Origin: Linepithema humile
Lineage: Eukaryota > Arthropoda > Insecta > Hymenoptera > Formicidae
Direction: 5' to 3'
NCBI RefSeq assembly: GCF_040581485.1
Contig: NC_090130.1
Location: 16,619,656 to 16,683,655, forward strand
DNA length: 64,000 nt
Shown: in pieces, positions 22,738-33,905 of the stretch
Numbering within the stretch: position 1 is the stretch's first letter
Layout: each line of letters starts with the position of its first letter
Program-made: the position numbers and the translations under genes
Notes under the pieces: generated by a model
Told to the model about the DNA's origin: nothing
Database searches by the model: none
The model's input: only the letters and a program-made list of their open reading frames with translations

Positions 22738-23079
22738 CTAGATATTTCTTTTAAATCTTTGAATTTTTAAAGCAATTATTTTAAGCATAATTTTCCTCTC
22801 CATATATACAATTCTATTTTTTAAAAGAGCGTTCTTTTGCTTAAAATGAGCAAGATGATTCTTACTTTTTTCTACTTCAGCAAGAATATGTTCCAATTTA
22901 ATTGAGGCTGGATTAATTTCAGTCTTTTCTTTATGAATAATACACATGTTTCTTTGATTACAACTCTCTTCACTGTTGATATATAGGTAATTGCTCTTCT
23001 TTACTGATGTGATTATTAGAGAAGGTAATTTGATCGTTGACAGATAGTACACAATCGTTATTATCCTCATTATGTTCAT
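22738..23079 (-). CDS. Unrecognised 113-codon frame with a coiled-coil tail
   Basis: I do not recognise this frame. Its second half is a charged, heptad-like helix (KLEHILAEVEKSKNHLAHFK and onward, then a Lys/Arg-rich end), which is unlike random AT-rich translation. The first half is hydrophobic and low in complexity. It sits inside a TA-flanked element and could be a leftover of its transposase gene, for example a linker after a zinc finger. No catalytic motif is visible. Confidence 0.25.
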   Translation of the reverse strand: MNIMRIITIVYYLSTIKLPSLIITSVKKSNYLYINSEESCNQRNMCIIHKEKTEINPASIKLEHILAEVEKSKNHLAHFKQKNALLKNRIVYMERKIMLKIIALKIQRFKRNI

Positions 23080-23469
23080 TGAGTAAAGGCATGATACTGC
23101 ATCTGTACCAGTAATACAATAATTATCTTCAACAATTTCAGAAAAAAGTTTTCAGAAGTTTTTAAATTATAAATAAATATTCACGTGTTTATCTTTGATT
23201 CTGTTATTCTGTTGATAATTATGCAAATAATAAAGCACAAAGTGTCTTCCAGCACCTAAAAATGTTCAATTGCAAGCATTTAAATAATAATAATAATTTA
23301 TAAACACAAAAATAATTTATTTAAAGAACTTACAGAAAATACAGCTCCTTGCAGTATAATTTTCATCTGTCATTACTTTTAAGACCGGTATTCATAATTC
23401 GACGCCATTTTTAATATTTGTTGCGATACTGACATAAGCCGGTAGCGCCTCTCTGATTATTTAGGCCTC

Positions 23470-23935
23470 TAGAGACTACTATAGTATTTGAATGAAAAAG
23501 GCTTAAAGTTTACCAATCAGCTTGTCAGAATTTCGCGCGCTCAAGGACATCGCATCTCAAAAGGACCCTTGCACAACATTTTATGTAGCAAATCATACTT
23601 CGTACCGATAGTATTGATTTTCTCTCATGACATGAAAAATGTCATTTGTCAATGGCACAACTGCTTTGACAGTTCGACGCGCATCGTGTTTTAATACAAT
23701 TTAGAATTTATTATCATTAGTAAATTCGTCAGTATTGCGAACAATGTAAATAAAGTGAATAAGAGCTGAGTGAAGTAAATAAAGTGAATAAGAGCTGAGT
23801 GAAGTAAATAAAACGTATTGAATAAAGTGTTGTGCAAGGGTCCTTTCGAGATGCGATGTCCCTGAGCGCGCGAAATTCTGACAAGCTGATTGGTAAACTT
23901 TAAGCCTTTCTCATTCAAATACTATAGTAGCATCG
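23470..23935. repeat. Nested inverted repeat inside the mariner-type element
   Basis: About 115 bp at 23470-23585 reappear inverted at 23825-23935 (shared GCTTAAAGTTTACCAATCAG). Both arms therefore translate to the same N-terminal peptide on opposite strands, which is a consequence of the repeat and not evidence of two genes. The spacer has two copies of AAGTAAATAAAGTGAATAAG. Confidence 0.8.
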
Positions 23936-24027
23936 ACATTTTGGTATTAAGATTTTCGTCTCCAAATGACCTCAGGAATCTGCTATTAACAGATGATACG
24001 GTAAGTCTGGGACACCCTGTATATATA

Positions 24028-24488
24028 CAAGGTGTCTGGCAATAATCGCCCCACCGGTCATATACAGGTAGAGGAGGTCAAATCGAGTAGAAAAGTCCTT
24101 TACCATTTTTTGATTTTTGTAATAAGTACTAAGTAATTAACGAAAAAAGATTGGTGAATCCGTGCAAGTAAAGCGCGCGCAGCGAGAAGGACATCCCACT
24201 GCTATGCGATCACTAGGCGCGCGATGAAGCGTTGGGAGGAGCGCTCTACAAATGACAATGGCAACATACGAGCGGCGCGTAACGCTAGATCCTTGTGTCC
24301 TAGTGATCGCGTAGCAGTGGGACGTCCTTCTCACCGCGCGCGCTTTACTCGCGCGAATTCGCCGATCTTTTTTCGTTAATTACTCAGTACTTATTATGAA
24401 AATTAAAAAATGGTAAAGGACTTTTCTACTCGATTTGACCTCCTCTACCTGTATATGACCGGTGGGGCGATTATTGCCAGACACCCTG
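24028..24488. mobile_element. Palindromic MITE, TA-flanked
   Basis: A 461-bp element whose ends (CAAGGTGTCTGGCAATAATC and CAGGGTGTCTGGCAATAATC) match inverted over about 170 bp. It lies in a TATATA tract. The CAGGGTGTC ends and TA flanks point to Tc1/mariner mobilisation. The GC-rich inner arms (GAAGGACATCCCACTGC) continue the palindrome. Confidence 0.85.
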
Positions 24489-25237
24489 TATATATATATA
24501 TATATGTATATATATACAGGGTGAGTCATTTTAATCTATGGATCCGAATATCTTCCAAATTACGGTATTTACAAAAAAATGGTTTAGATAAAAGTTGACC
24601 AGGACAGAGAGGGTCATTTAATTGTACCATTGGTTTTGACCTTGAGGTCAATTTTGAAGGTTATTTCAAGGTCACGATGGTTTTTTTAAATGGGACACCC
24701 TATTTTTGACTGCGGATTTCGAAAGAGCGGAAAATTTTACATCAAACTTGTCTTATAAAAAAATTGTTTTTGCGACCTTGGAAAGGTCAAAAATGAAGGT
24801 GAAATGCCTGAAAAACGATCTGGTGTAGTTTTTCTGAAATGACGTGGTTTTCTGGGTAACACAAATGTGCATAATGCTTAAACAAAGTCAATAAATTGTA
24901 AAAGTGTAAATCACTTTGACTAGCTTGACCTTGAGGTCAATTTTCAAGGTTGTTTGAGGCTCATAACGCATTTTTTGATTAGTAAACTCTATTTTTGACC
25001 GCTGAACCTGTTTCTTGACAATGGGCTCTTAAACAATGGCACTTTTTACATGAGCATAGGAATTTTTTAGTTTTTCGACCTGACCTTTTGAAGGTCATAT
25101 CAAGGTCAAAAGCACTTTCATCTTACTTTTAGCGTTACCCAGAAACAACGACGTGGACATAGTAAGTTCTGTTTCCTTTAGGGTGCTTGATTATCGTGAG
25201 TCCCCTTGCCTCTCACTGACACTGTAATTTAAATGAA

Positions 25238-26302
25238 TTACCCACGGAGTAATTGTTCAAAATTACCTCCGTTGGCTTCGAGGCATAACTGCAATCTGTT
25301 TTGAAAACTATCCACAGTTCTAAGCAGGGTAGCTCTAGGAATGGCTGCACAAGCTCTACGAATGCGGTCCATAAAATCATCTCTTGTGGTTGGTCGTTCA
25401 GCAAAAACAACATTTTTCAAGTATCCCCATAAAAAGAAATCAGGCGACGTCAGATCTGGTGAGCAAGGAGGCCATTCAACTGGACCCCTTCGTCCAATCC
25501 ATCTGTCATTGTAACTGGCATTTAAAAAGGCACGTACAATGAGTGCATAATGCGGTGCAGCACCATCTTGTTGAAGCCACATTCTTGCTCTTGTTGCTAA
25601 GTCAACATCTTCTAATAAGCCTGGTAAGTGATCTCTTAGCAACGATAAGTAACTGTGTCTATCAACGTTTTCTTCAAAACAATAAGGTCCAATCAAATAA
25701 CCATTTACAATGCCGCACCACACCATAATACTCCATCGATTTTGATGATCTATTGGCCTATACCAGTGGGGATTAACATTTGACCAATAATGGCAGTTGT
25801 GTCTATTAAGTTGTCCGTCACTATAAAATTTAGCCTCATCTGAGAAAAGCACATACCTAAAAAAATTAGGATCATTGTGTAACATTTGTAAAGCCCACTG
25901 GCAAAAAGCAATACGCATCAGATGATGATTAGGCTGTAAAGCCTGCGTAAGAGTGATGTGGAAAAGGTGATAATTTAGAGCTCTTAAAATTCTAACAACA
26001 GTTCTTTGTGGTATACCTATTTCCCTTTCAATCTGGCGAGTACTAACATGAGGATTAAGGTAAACTATTGCTAAAATAGTTACAGCTCGCGCATCATTTT
26101 CGTCATATTCATGATGTTGACGTTGACGAACAAAATGTCCATTGCGAGCTCTTTGGACTAAACTACGTATTGTCATATCAGTTGGATGTCGCCTTTCAGG
26201 AAAACGTTGAGCATAAAGCCTTGATGCTGCATTGTAATTGCTATAACACTCCCCTAAAACTAATATAATATCAACAATCTCATTAGGACTATAATCAGCT
26301 AT
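25238..26302 (-). pseudogene. DD41D mariner transposase, left copy, start codon lost
   Basis: This is the mirror twin of 26616-27680 at exactly symmetrical coordinates. The codon matching the twin's ATG reads ATA here (26300-26302), so translation could only begin at an inner ATG (26176), losing the first ~42 residues and part of the helix-turn-helix region. The rest of the frame is open to the stop at 25238. The catalytic residues remain in FSDEAKF, QQDGAAPH and SPDFFLWG. Substitutions relative to the twin include Asp to Asn in a WSNVNPHWY stretch, Arg to Gly and Phe to Cys in YLIGPYCFEE, and Pro to Leu in NYHLFH. The upstream flank is the unique centre of the palindrome. Confidence 0.88.
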
Positions 26303-26615
26303 TCTGGAAAGGTAACTTGTGAATGTAATTACCTACATACCCTGTATCAAGGATAAATGGAAGTCCATTTCTACTACGGGAGCAGCGGACGTAAGGTATC
26401 CGATACCTAATGCTAATAATCAACGATTGAAAAAAACTAAACAATTACGTTTGATTTAAGATTTATAATTAGTTATAATAGAGTTTTATTTCTTTTCTTT
26501 CTTACTCACTTCTGCATAATTGAAAAATTTACTATTTAAAGTTGCTTAAATTTAAAAATTACAAACATACATATAGGGTATGTAGGTAATTACATTCACA
26601 AGTTACCTTTCCAGA

Positions 26616-27680
26616 ATGGCTGATTATAGTCCTAATGAGATTGTTGATATTATATTAGTTTTAGGGGAGTGTTATAGCAATTACAATGCAGCATCAAGGC
26701 TTTATGCTCAACGTTTTCCTGAAAGGCGACATCCAACTGATATGACAATACGTAGTTTAGTCCAAAGAGCTCGCAATGGACATTTTGTTCGTCAACGTCA
26801 ACATCATGAATATGACGAAAATGATGCGCGAGCTGTAACTATTTTAGCAATAGTTTACCTTAATCCTCATGTTAGTACTCGCCAGATTGAAAGGGAAATA
26901 GGTATACCACAAAGAACTGTTGTTAGAATTTTAAGAGCTCTAAATTATCACCCTTTCCACATCACTCTTACGCAGGCTTTACAGCCTAATCATCATCTGA
27001 TGCGTATTGCTTTTTGCCAGTGGGCTTTACAAATGTTACACGATGATCCTAATTTTTTTAGGTATGTGCTTTTCTCAGATGAGGCTAAATTTTATAGTGA
27101 CGGACAACTTAATAGACACAACTGCCATTATTGGTCAGATGTTAATCCCCACTGGTATAGGCCAATAGATCATCAAAATCGATGGAGTATTATGGTGTGG
27201 TGCGGCATTGTAAATGGTTATTTGATTAGACCTTATTTTTTTGAAGAAAACGTTGATAGACACAGTTACTTATCGTTGCTAAGAGATCACTTACCAGGCT
27301 TATTAGAAGATGTTGACTTAGCAACAAGAGCAAGAATGTGGCTTCAACAAGATGGTGCTGCACCGCATTATGCACTCATTGTACGTGCCTTTTTAAATGC
27401 CAGTTACAATGACAGATGGATTGGACGAAGGGGTCCAGTTGAATGGCCTCCTTGCTCACCAGATCTGACGTCGCCTGATTTCTTTTTATGGGGATACTTG
27501 AAAAATGTTGTTTTTGCTGAACGACCAACCACAAGAGATGATTTTATGGACCGCATTCGTAGAGCTTGTGCAGCCATTCCTAGAGCTACCCTGCTTAGAA
27601 CTGTGGATAGTTTTCAAAACAGATTGCAGTTATGCCTCGAAGCCAACGGAGGTAATTTTGAACAATTACTCCGTGGGTAA
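26616..27680 (+). CDS. DD41D mariner transposase, right copy, intact
   Basis: A 354-residue open frame from ATG (MADYSPNEIVDI) to a stop. Residues ~85-125 form a helix-turn-helix (VSTRQIEREIGIPQRTVVRI) that should bind the element ends. The catalytic triad is Asp in LFSDEAKF (27078-27080), Asp in QQDGAAPH (27351-27353) and Asp in SPDFFLWG (27477-27479). The last two are separated by 41 residues, the DD41D spacing of one mariner-related group, rather than 34 as in classical mariner. The length is normal for the family and no lesion is visible, so the protein could be active. It shares the palindrome with a disabled twin, and both would be driven from the ~225-bp centre. Confidence 0.93.
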   Translation: MADYSPNEIVDIILVLGECYSNYNAASRLYAQRFPERRHPTDMTIRSLVQRARNGHFVRQRQHHEYDENDARAVTILAIVYLNPHVSTRQIEREIGIPQRTVVRILRALNYHPFHITLTQALQPNHHLMRIAFCQWALQMLHDDPNFFRYVLFSDEAKFYSDGQLNRHNCHYWSDVNPHWYRPIDHQNRWSIMVWCGIVNGYLIRPYFFEENVDRHSYLSLLRDHLPGLLEDVDLATRARMWLQQDGAAPHYALIVRAFLNASYNDRWIGRRGPVEWPPCSPDLTSPDFFLWGYLKNVVFAERPTTRDDFMDRIRRACAAIPRATLLRTVDSFQNRLQLCLEANGGNFEQLLRG

Positions 27681-27701
27681 TTCATTTAAATTACAGTGTC
27701 A

Positions 27702-27722
27702 GTGAGAGGCAAGGGGACTCAC
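27702..27722 (+). repeat. Module shared with the 42-bp minisatellite (also inverted at 25196-25216)
   Basis: Just after the transposase stop, each arm carries GTGAGAGGCAAGGGGACTCA plus C, followed by spaced AA and AAGCACCC. This matches the start and end of the minisatellite unit at 8771 in the unrelated ISL2EU-like element. Confidence 0.85.
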
Positions 27723-29006
27723 GATAATCAAGCACCCTAAAGGAAACAGAACTTACTATGTCCACGTCGTTGTTTCTGGGTAACGCTAAAAGTAAGATGA
27801 AAGTGCTTTTGACCTTGATATGACCTTCAAAAGGTCAGGTCGAAAAACTAAAAAATTCCTATGCTCATGTAAAAAGTGCCATTGTTTAAGAGCCCATTGT
27901 CAAGAAACAGGTTCAGCGGTCAAAAATAGAGTTTACTAATCAAAAAATGCGTTATGAGCCTCAAACAACCTTGAAAATTGACCTCAAGGTCAAGCTAGTC
28001 AAAGTGATTTACACTTTTACAATTTATTGACTTTGTTTAAGCATTATGCACATTTGTGTTACCCAGAAAACCACGTCATTTCAGAAAAACTACACCAGAT
28101 CGTTTTTCAGGCATTTCACCTTCATTTTTGACCTTTCCAAGGTCGCAAAAACAATTTTTTTATAAGACAAGTTTGATGTAAAATTTTCCGCTCTTTCGAA
28201 ATCCGTAGTCAAAAATAGGGTGTCCCATTTAAAAAAACCATCGTGACCTTGAAATAACCTTCAAAATTGACCTCAAGGTCAAAACCAATGGTACAATTAA
28301 ATGACCCCCTCTGTCCTGGTCAACTTTTATCTAAACCATTTTTTTGTAGATACCGTAATTTGGAAGATATTCGGATCTATAGATTAAAATGACTCACCCT
28401 GTATATAATGTATATTATGTGCTCTATATTATCTATATTTATATCAAAATACCTTTCTAAAAAATTGACACCATTTTGTATATACCCTTTTTACAATAAA
28501 TGTATATGATATATGTCATATTTTTTATTTCTAAAGCATAAAATATAAAAATATTTTTAATTTCTCGTATCTACCATTTGTAAAAAAATCTTGATAAAAG
28601 AAACAACATTAATTTTGCGACTTGCAATAATCTGTTTTAATATATGCTTCTTTTAAATACTTACAATTAGCTTTATTTTATGTAATTAACTTGGTATTTA
28701 AAATACGTATCAAAATCGAAAATGTATTTCTATTACAGTAGAAAAAAAACATTCTTGTCTTACAACAGAGAGAAATGGCAAATTATAATATTGTCTAAAG
28801 TACAGTCCAATAAAAACTGTTAAAATTGGACATTTTATAAAACCACTGTGACTCATAAAAAATCAGAACTATTATTTTAAAAATAGACATATTTGAACTG
28901 TGTATTTTAAACTGCACTAAGTACACATTCAAAAATTACAGAATAATTTTATTTCTGCAAAATTGTGTATAATATCAGTGGAAAAGTGATTTATTTGTTA
29001 TGACAT

Positions 29007-29280
29007 CAAGAGACACGGTAGTGTCTCGCGCCAAGTTTACGCGCAGCGCAAGACCGAACGTGTATCTTTACGCGAGCTCAAAGAGCCCAGAGAGCCGAGA
29101 TTATTTATCGGAACTCAATAATGCCTGGGCCGATCGAGTTGATAATAGTCTTAATCGATAGCGCATACCCAAAATATATAATAAAATATGCTTGTTTTTG
29201 TTCTACGTGCTCTATAAATAAACATATAAAAGTCCAAAGTCGAAATGTCAAAAAATTATTATTAATTTTCTAGGATGTAC
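29007..29280 (+). repeat. Repeat B, short copy
   Basis: Starts CAAGAGACACGGTAGTGTCT and runs through the GATCGAGTTGATAATAG hairpin to about TCTAGGATGTA. It lacks the C half. It is followed (29395-29530) by an inverted pair around CACTCGCACTACA, also found at 51955-52060 and 55290-55410. Confidence 0.85.
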
Positions 29281-29559
29281 AGTTACATTTTTCATCACTA
29301 GATGGCTATAGTGATGTTAGTAGTTAGGTTTGTGTTGGTGGCACTATAGAAAATAGCCGCGCTTACCAAATAACCTTACAGAAATGTGTCAAAAGAATAA
29401 TATCGAATTCAGCCACTCGCACTACATTGCACTGGTGCACACTCAAGGCTGCTTAATGTTTACCAGTTTTTTATTCGTGTTCACCAGAGTAGTGTAGTGT
29501 AGTGTAGCGCGAGTGATCAAATTCGTTATAAATGTATTAAGTGAAATAAATGTATGTAT

Positions 29560-30700
29560 GTATATAGGTTATAAGTGTATTGTAATTGTATTTTAATTTT
29601 ACCATACATTCTGTCAAAAAGCTTTAGTGTATGATTTGTCTAAAATAAATAAAATTAAATATCTCAAAGTTTAATATTTTAATTCTACGTATCCTAAATT
29701 AGTTTCAATAATATTTATAATTTCCAGTCAATTTTTTATATAAAAAAATATAGCATAAGTCACTTTTTGTAATTATCCTAAGTTAGTTTCAATATTTATA
29801 ATTTCCAGTCAATTTTATATCCATAGAAAATAGGAAACAAAAATTATAAACATAAACTCAACAAGAAATCTTGTAATACACAAAATTAAAATTGACTAGA
29901 AATTATAAATATTGTTGGAAATAATTTAGGATACATAGAACAGAAATATTAAGCTTTGATATTTAATTTAATTTATTTTAGACAAATCATACACTGAAGT
30001 TTCTAAACAATGGTCTTATAAGGCATAGTGATTATTGGTATGATTGTATAAATTAATTTTACAATACATTCTGTCAAAAAAGCACATCATTCGAGACTTT
30101 AGTGTATGATTTGTCCAAAATAAATAAAATTAAATATCTCAAAGTTTAACATTTCTATTGTATGTAATTTAAATTAGTTCCAACAATATTTATAATTTCC
30201 AGACAATTTTATATTTTATATGTAAAATTTATTTTATATATAAAAAAATATAGCATAAGATACTTTTTGTAGTTATTCTAAATTGGTTCCAATATTTATG
30301 ATTTCCAGTCAAGTTTATGTCCATAGAAAATAAAAAACAAAAATTATAAATAAACTCGACAAGAAATCTTGTAATACATAAAATAAAATTGACTGGAAGT
30401 TATAAATATTGTTGGAACTAATTTAGGATACATAGAACAGAAATATTAAACTTTGACATTTAATTTTATTTATGTAAAACAAATCATACTAAAGTCTTGA
30501 AACGTGTGCTTTTTTTACTGATTAAAATTGACTGGAAATTATAAATATTGTTGGAATTAATTTAGGTTACATAGAACAGAAATATTAAACTTTGGTATTT
30601 AATTTTATTTATTTTGGACAAATCATACAAAATTTCTGAAACGTGTGCTTTTTTGACAGATTCTAAATTAGTTTCAACATTTATAATTTCCAGTCAATTT
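29560..30700. repeat. G-repeat array, alternating inverted units
   Basis: About five units of ~150-230 bp in alternating orientation. Each contains AGTGTATGATTTGTCTAAAA, CAAAGTTTAATATTTCTGTT, TTATAATTTCCAGTCAATTT and AATCTTGTAATACA-like blocks. The same units form the arrays at 52190-54090 and 54450-55290. AT-rich and non-coding; probably a foldback-derived satellite. Confidence 0.8.
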
Positions 30701-31000
30701 TATCAGAATCAAAACAAAACAGTATTGTTTTACCTTTCAAAAAATTGTCGTATATATTAAACCTTTCAAAAAAACTTGTCATATATATTAAAACCTTTAA
30801 AAAAAAACTTGTATATATTAAAATTTTCAAAAAAGCTATTATAAAGTATATACTTTCCACAAAAAAATATGATATCAGGAAATGGCACCAAGTGGGACTA
30901 AAGAACTATGAAAAAAGTTGTACACTATTTCTATAAAACTCTTCTATAAAACTCTTGTACATAAAGCTGTCGTATATATAATTAACTATATTATATACTA

Positions 31001-31958
31001 TGGGCGTTTTGCCCAAAGGATGTGTTCGACTTGGCTAAAGACTTTGAGAACCAATTTGTTAGAAAATAAATTTTATTTTCCTCGTCAGAGAAATTAATAT
31101 ATGTACAAGTGTTGTATTCTGTTTCGATTAATTTATTGCGTCAGAGGCGCTTTCTCGGTAAATGTATAAGACCGAGAATCAAAAGAAAAATTGACGGGCG
31201 CGGTAAGATATTATCGGCCGCGTCTTTGTATACTGAGCGGGTCCTAAAAAGGACGGTTCAATCGAATCGGCTCGTTGTAGCCCCTTTCCCGGCGTTGGAG
31301 GAACTCCGTTCGGAAAGTGGTCTTCCGTTTGACAACTGCTCTCCAAGCAAGCTCTAGGCGGCGAAGTCTGGATGGCCACGGAACGAGTTTCCGGTGTGCC
31401 GGTATCTGCAACCGTCTCGGCTCTCGGCGTTACAGAATGCTCTGTGTACCGAGGAGAGAGAGGTCTCCGAATTCGGATGTCGCCTGGTACAAGAGTGTCC
31501 CTTGGTGGCCGAGTCAACCGGACGCAGAACTCTAGGGGAATTAGCTTCCACGCCAGAGTCTGAGGAGGTGACGGCGGTACTGCCGAGTCAGCGGGCCGCT
31601 TGGTTGAAGTGTGCGGCCGATGCTGGGACTCTGTTTTTCTTTTACGTGCCTTGCGAGGCAACGTGAGAAAAACGGCGAGACAATTTGCCTCTGGTTAAGT
31701 TCTGCTAAAGCAGAGTAAGACTCAGATCAAGGGCCCTTGGAGAGAGCTCGCCTTGAAGCGAGTGAGTGAAGAAATATCTGCGGAGAAGCTCTTTTATATC
31801 GCTTCAATCGAAGCTTGATTGCGAGAAAGCTTTTCACCGCCTGCGCAACCCTGCGGTGTATCCGCAAGCTCGTAACTTGGTAGAAGGCCTGCGGCGCGTA
31901 GCGGCGCCGCGGCGTAGTATGCCGCGTCAGTGTAGCGGTGTGGCGGTGAGCCGCCACA
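31001..31958 (+). mobile_element. GC-rich solo LTR-like insert
   Basis: A 958-bp GC-rich block with TG...CA ends (TGGGCGTTTTGCCC and GAGCCGCCACA), flanked on both sides by TATACTA. Both tips can form short hairpins (GGGC/GCCC and GGCGG/CCGCC). The AT-rich target makes the duplication length uncertain. A 160-codon minus-strand frame (31661-31179) has two IQT/CQT-type motifs (SVAIQTSPP, SSCQTEDHF). Other frames are also open because of the base composition, so I do not call a gene. Confidence 0.6.
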
Positions 31959-32015
31959 TATACTATATTATATTATATACTATATATTACCATATTTTAC
32001 ATATACTATACTATA

Positions 32016-32753
32016 CAGTGATGGGAGAAAGTTTCGTAACAGTCAAATATTTTGGAAAATAATGATTATGGAAGAAAATGTTCAATACAAAAGTTTTAGT
32101 ATATCAAGTTGTCTATAATATGATTATATTGAAATGACCTTCATGTGACCTTGTAGGTTAACTTTGAAATTTTAAATGGAAACTCCTATTTTCTATTACA
32201 TATCCTTAAAGCTGGTGCCAAGACGTTTCCGAAACACTATAATGAAGTTATTTTTTATTTAGTACTTTTCGAGTTATGAGGCTTGAAAGTTACAGCATTT
32301 TAACATAAAATACAAAATATCTTGTAAAACATTTAATTTTCGGAAATCTTACCTTATTACTTTTATGCATAAAATAATGGAATAAATCAATTGGTATAAA
32401 GAAAACACATAGTTGCTTTCAAGAAAAAATATGTAATTTGCAACATGCAGCTGCATATTTTTTTTTAAAAGCAACTATGTGTTTTCTTTATACCAATTGA
32501 TTTATCCCATTATTTTATGCATAAAAGTATTAAGGTAAGATTCCCGAAAATTGAATGTTTTACAAGATGTTTTACGTCAAAATGCTGTAACTTTCAAGCC
32601 TCATAACTCGAAAAGTACTAAATAAAAAATAACTTCATTATAGTGTTTCGGAAACGTCTTGACACCAGCTTTAAGGATATGTAATAGAAAATAGGAGTTT
32701 CCATTTAAGATTTCCAAGATATTTTACCGTGACGGAATTTTTTCCCATCACTT
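32016..32753. mobile_element. 738-bp palindromic MITE, TA-flanked
   Basis: Ends CAGTGATGGGAGAAAGTT and AAAGTGATGGGAAAAAAT, with TA on both sides (Tc1/mariner type). The arms are inverted over ~340 bp around ATGCAGCTGCAT (near 32445). It contains TGACCTT and AGGTTAA half-site-like motifs. A decayed partial relative lies at 61970-62235. Confidence 0.85.
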
Positions 32754-33905
32754 TATATACTATATATATTATAAAAATATAAATACATAAATAAAAAAAC
32801 AAAAAATTAAAATTAAAAAATTTTTTTAAATATTTAAAAAATAAAAATATTTAATTAAAAAATGAAAAAATATAAAACATTTAATCAAAATAAAAAGATA
32901 TTTATTAAAAAACGCAAAAAAACTTGGCGCTGCTACAGTAAACTACATGTTAATTTCATTGCTTTATAATACTTTGTGGTGTAGCAGCGCCAAGTTTTTT
33001 TGCGTTTTTTAATAAATATTTTTTTATTTTGATTAAATTTTTTATATTTTTTCATTTTTTAATTAAATATTTTAATTTTTTAAATATTTTTAAAAATTTT
33101 TTAATTTTAATTTTTTGTTTTTTTATTCATGTATTTATTTTTTTACAATATATATAGTATATATAGTATAGTATATGTAAAATATGGTAAAATATAGTAT
33201 ATAATATAGTTAATTATATATACGACAGCTTTATGTACAAGAGTTTTATAGAAGACTTTTATAGAAATAGTGTACAACTTTTTTCATAGTTCTTTAGTCC
33301 CACTTGGTGCCATTTCCTGATATCATATTTTTTGTAGAAAATATATATAATAGCTTTTTTGAAAATTTTAATATATACAAGTTTTTTTTGAAAGGTTTTA
33401 ATATATATGACAGGTTTTTTTGAAAGGTTTAATATATACGACATTTTTTTTGAAAAATAATATATTATACATGCCATTTTATATATATATATCATTCCTC
33501 TCTGGTGTAAGACTACAATGTTTTTTTTTACTGAATTAGAATTTAATTTTATATTTTGATGTGTACTTTAGATACCAAGGTAAACGCATAAAATAAAGCT
33601 AATTGTAAGTATTTAAAAGAAGTATATATTGAAACAGATTATTGCAAGTCAGAAAATTTATTTTTTTTTATCAAGATTTTTTTACAAATGATACATACAA
33701 GAAACTAAAAATACCTTTATATTTCATGTTTTATAAATAAGTTATATGACATGTCATACGTCATATAATTTATATATAAGTTATATGACATTTATTATAA
33801 AAATATATACAATACACAAAATGATATTAACTTTTTACATAGATACTTTGATGCAAATATACATAATATGGAGCACATAATATACATAATACATACACAT
33901 GAAGC

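Larger units (their letters stand above)
21822..24019. mobile_element. Tc1/mariner-type element with 86-bp TIRs, no recognised transposase
   Basis: Ends are CAGGGTGTCCCAGGCTTACC and its near-perfect complement, alike over about 86 bp and flanked by TA. This is the signature of a Tc1/mariner-mobilised element. The 2.2-kb interior lacks a DDE protein. It contains one minus-strand coiled-coil-like frame (22738-23079) and a nested inverted repeat (23470-23935). Confidence 0.8.
24517..28401. mobile_element. Mirror-image DD41D mariner: two divergent transposase copies in one palindrome
   Basis: Arms 24517-26346 and 26572-28401 are reverse complements with the same length and no net indel, around a unique centre of about 225 bp. 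The outer ends are CAGGGTGAGTCATTTTAATC with TA on both sides. Each arm carries one transposase reading frame directed outward, about 0.7 kb of flank dense in AGGTCA half-sites, and an inner repeat (TAATTACCTACATACCCT). Each arm end thus also resembles a normal mariner half. Arm differences are few substitutions only. Confidence 0.92.
30706..33450. mobile_element. Foldback element F, copy 2, with two insertions
   Basis: The outer arms 30706-31000 and 33195-33450 carry AAAGGTTT strings, ATATGATATCAGGAAATGGC and TGTACATAAAGCTGTCGTAT. They meet at a hairpin near 32920-33010 (AACTTGGCGCTGCTAC and complement). Two elements interrupt the left arm: a solo LTR at 31001-31958 and a MITE at 32016-32753. 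Confidence 0.8.
28405..33905. mobile_element. AT-rich nest with ~380-bp inverted ends
   Basis: 28405-28780 and 33490-33905 are inverted copies with many differences (shared blocks near TACTTACAATTAGCTTTATT and GCACATAATATACATAATAC). They enclose a repeat B copy, a G-repeat array and foldback element F2 with its own insertions. They could be the long ends of one host element. No gene was found that would move it. Confidence 0.6.

Noticed and set aside
23488..23918. Two copies of a protein starting MNEKGLKFTN on opposite strands
   Set aside because: Both come from the two arms of one inverted repeat.
31109..31666. Several overlapping frames on the plus strand of the GC-rich insert
   Set aside because: All six frames are unusually open because of GC content; none has recognisable motifs or a consistent start.
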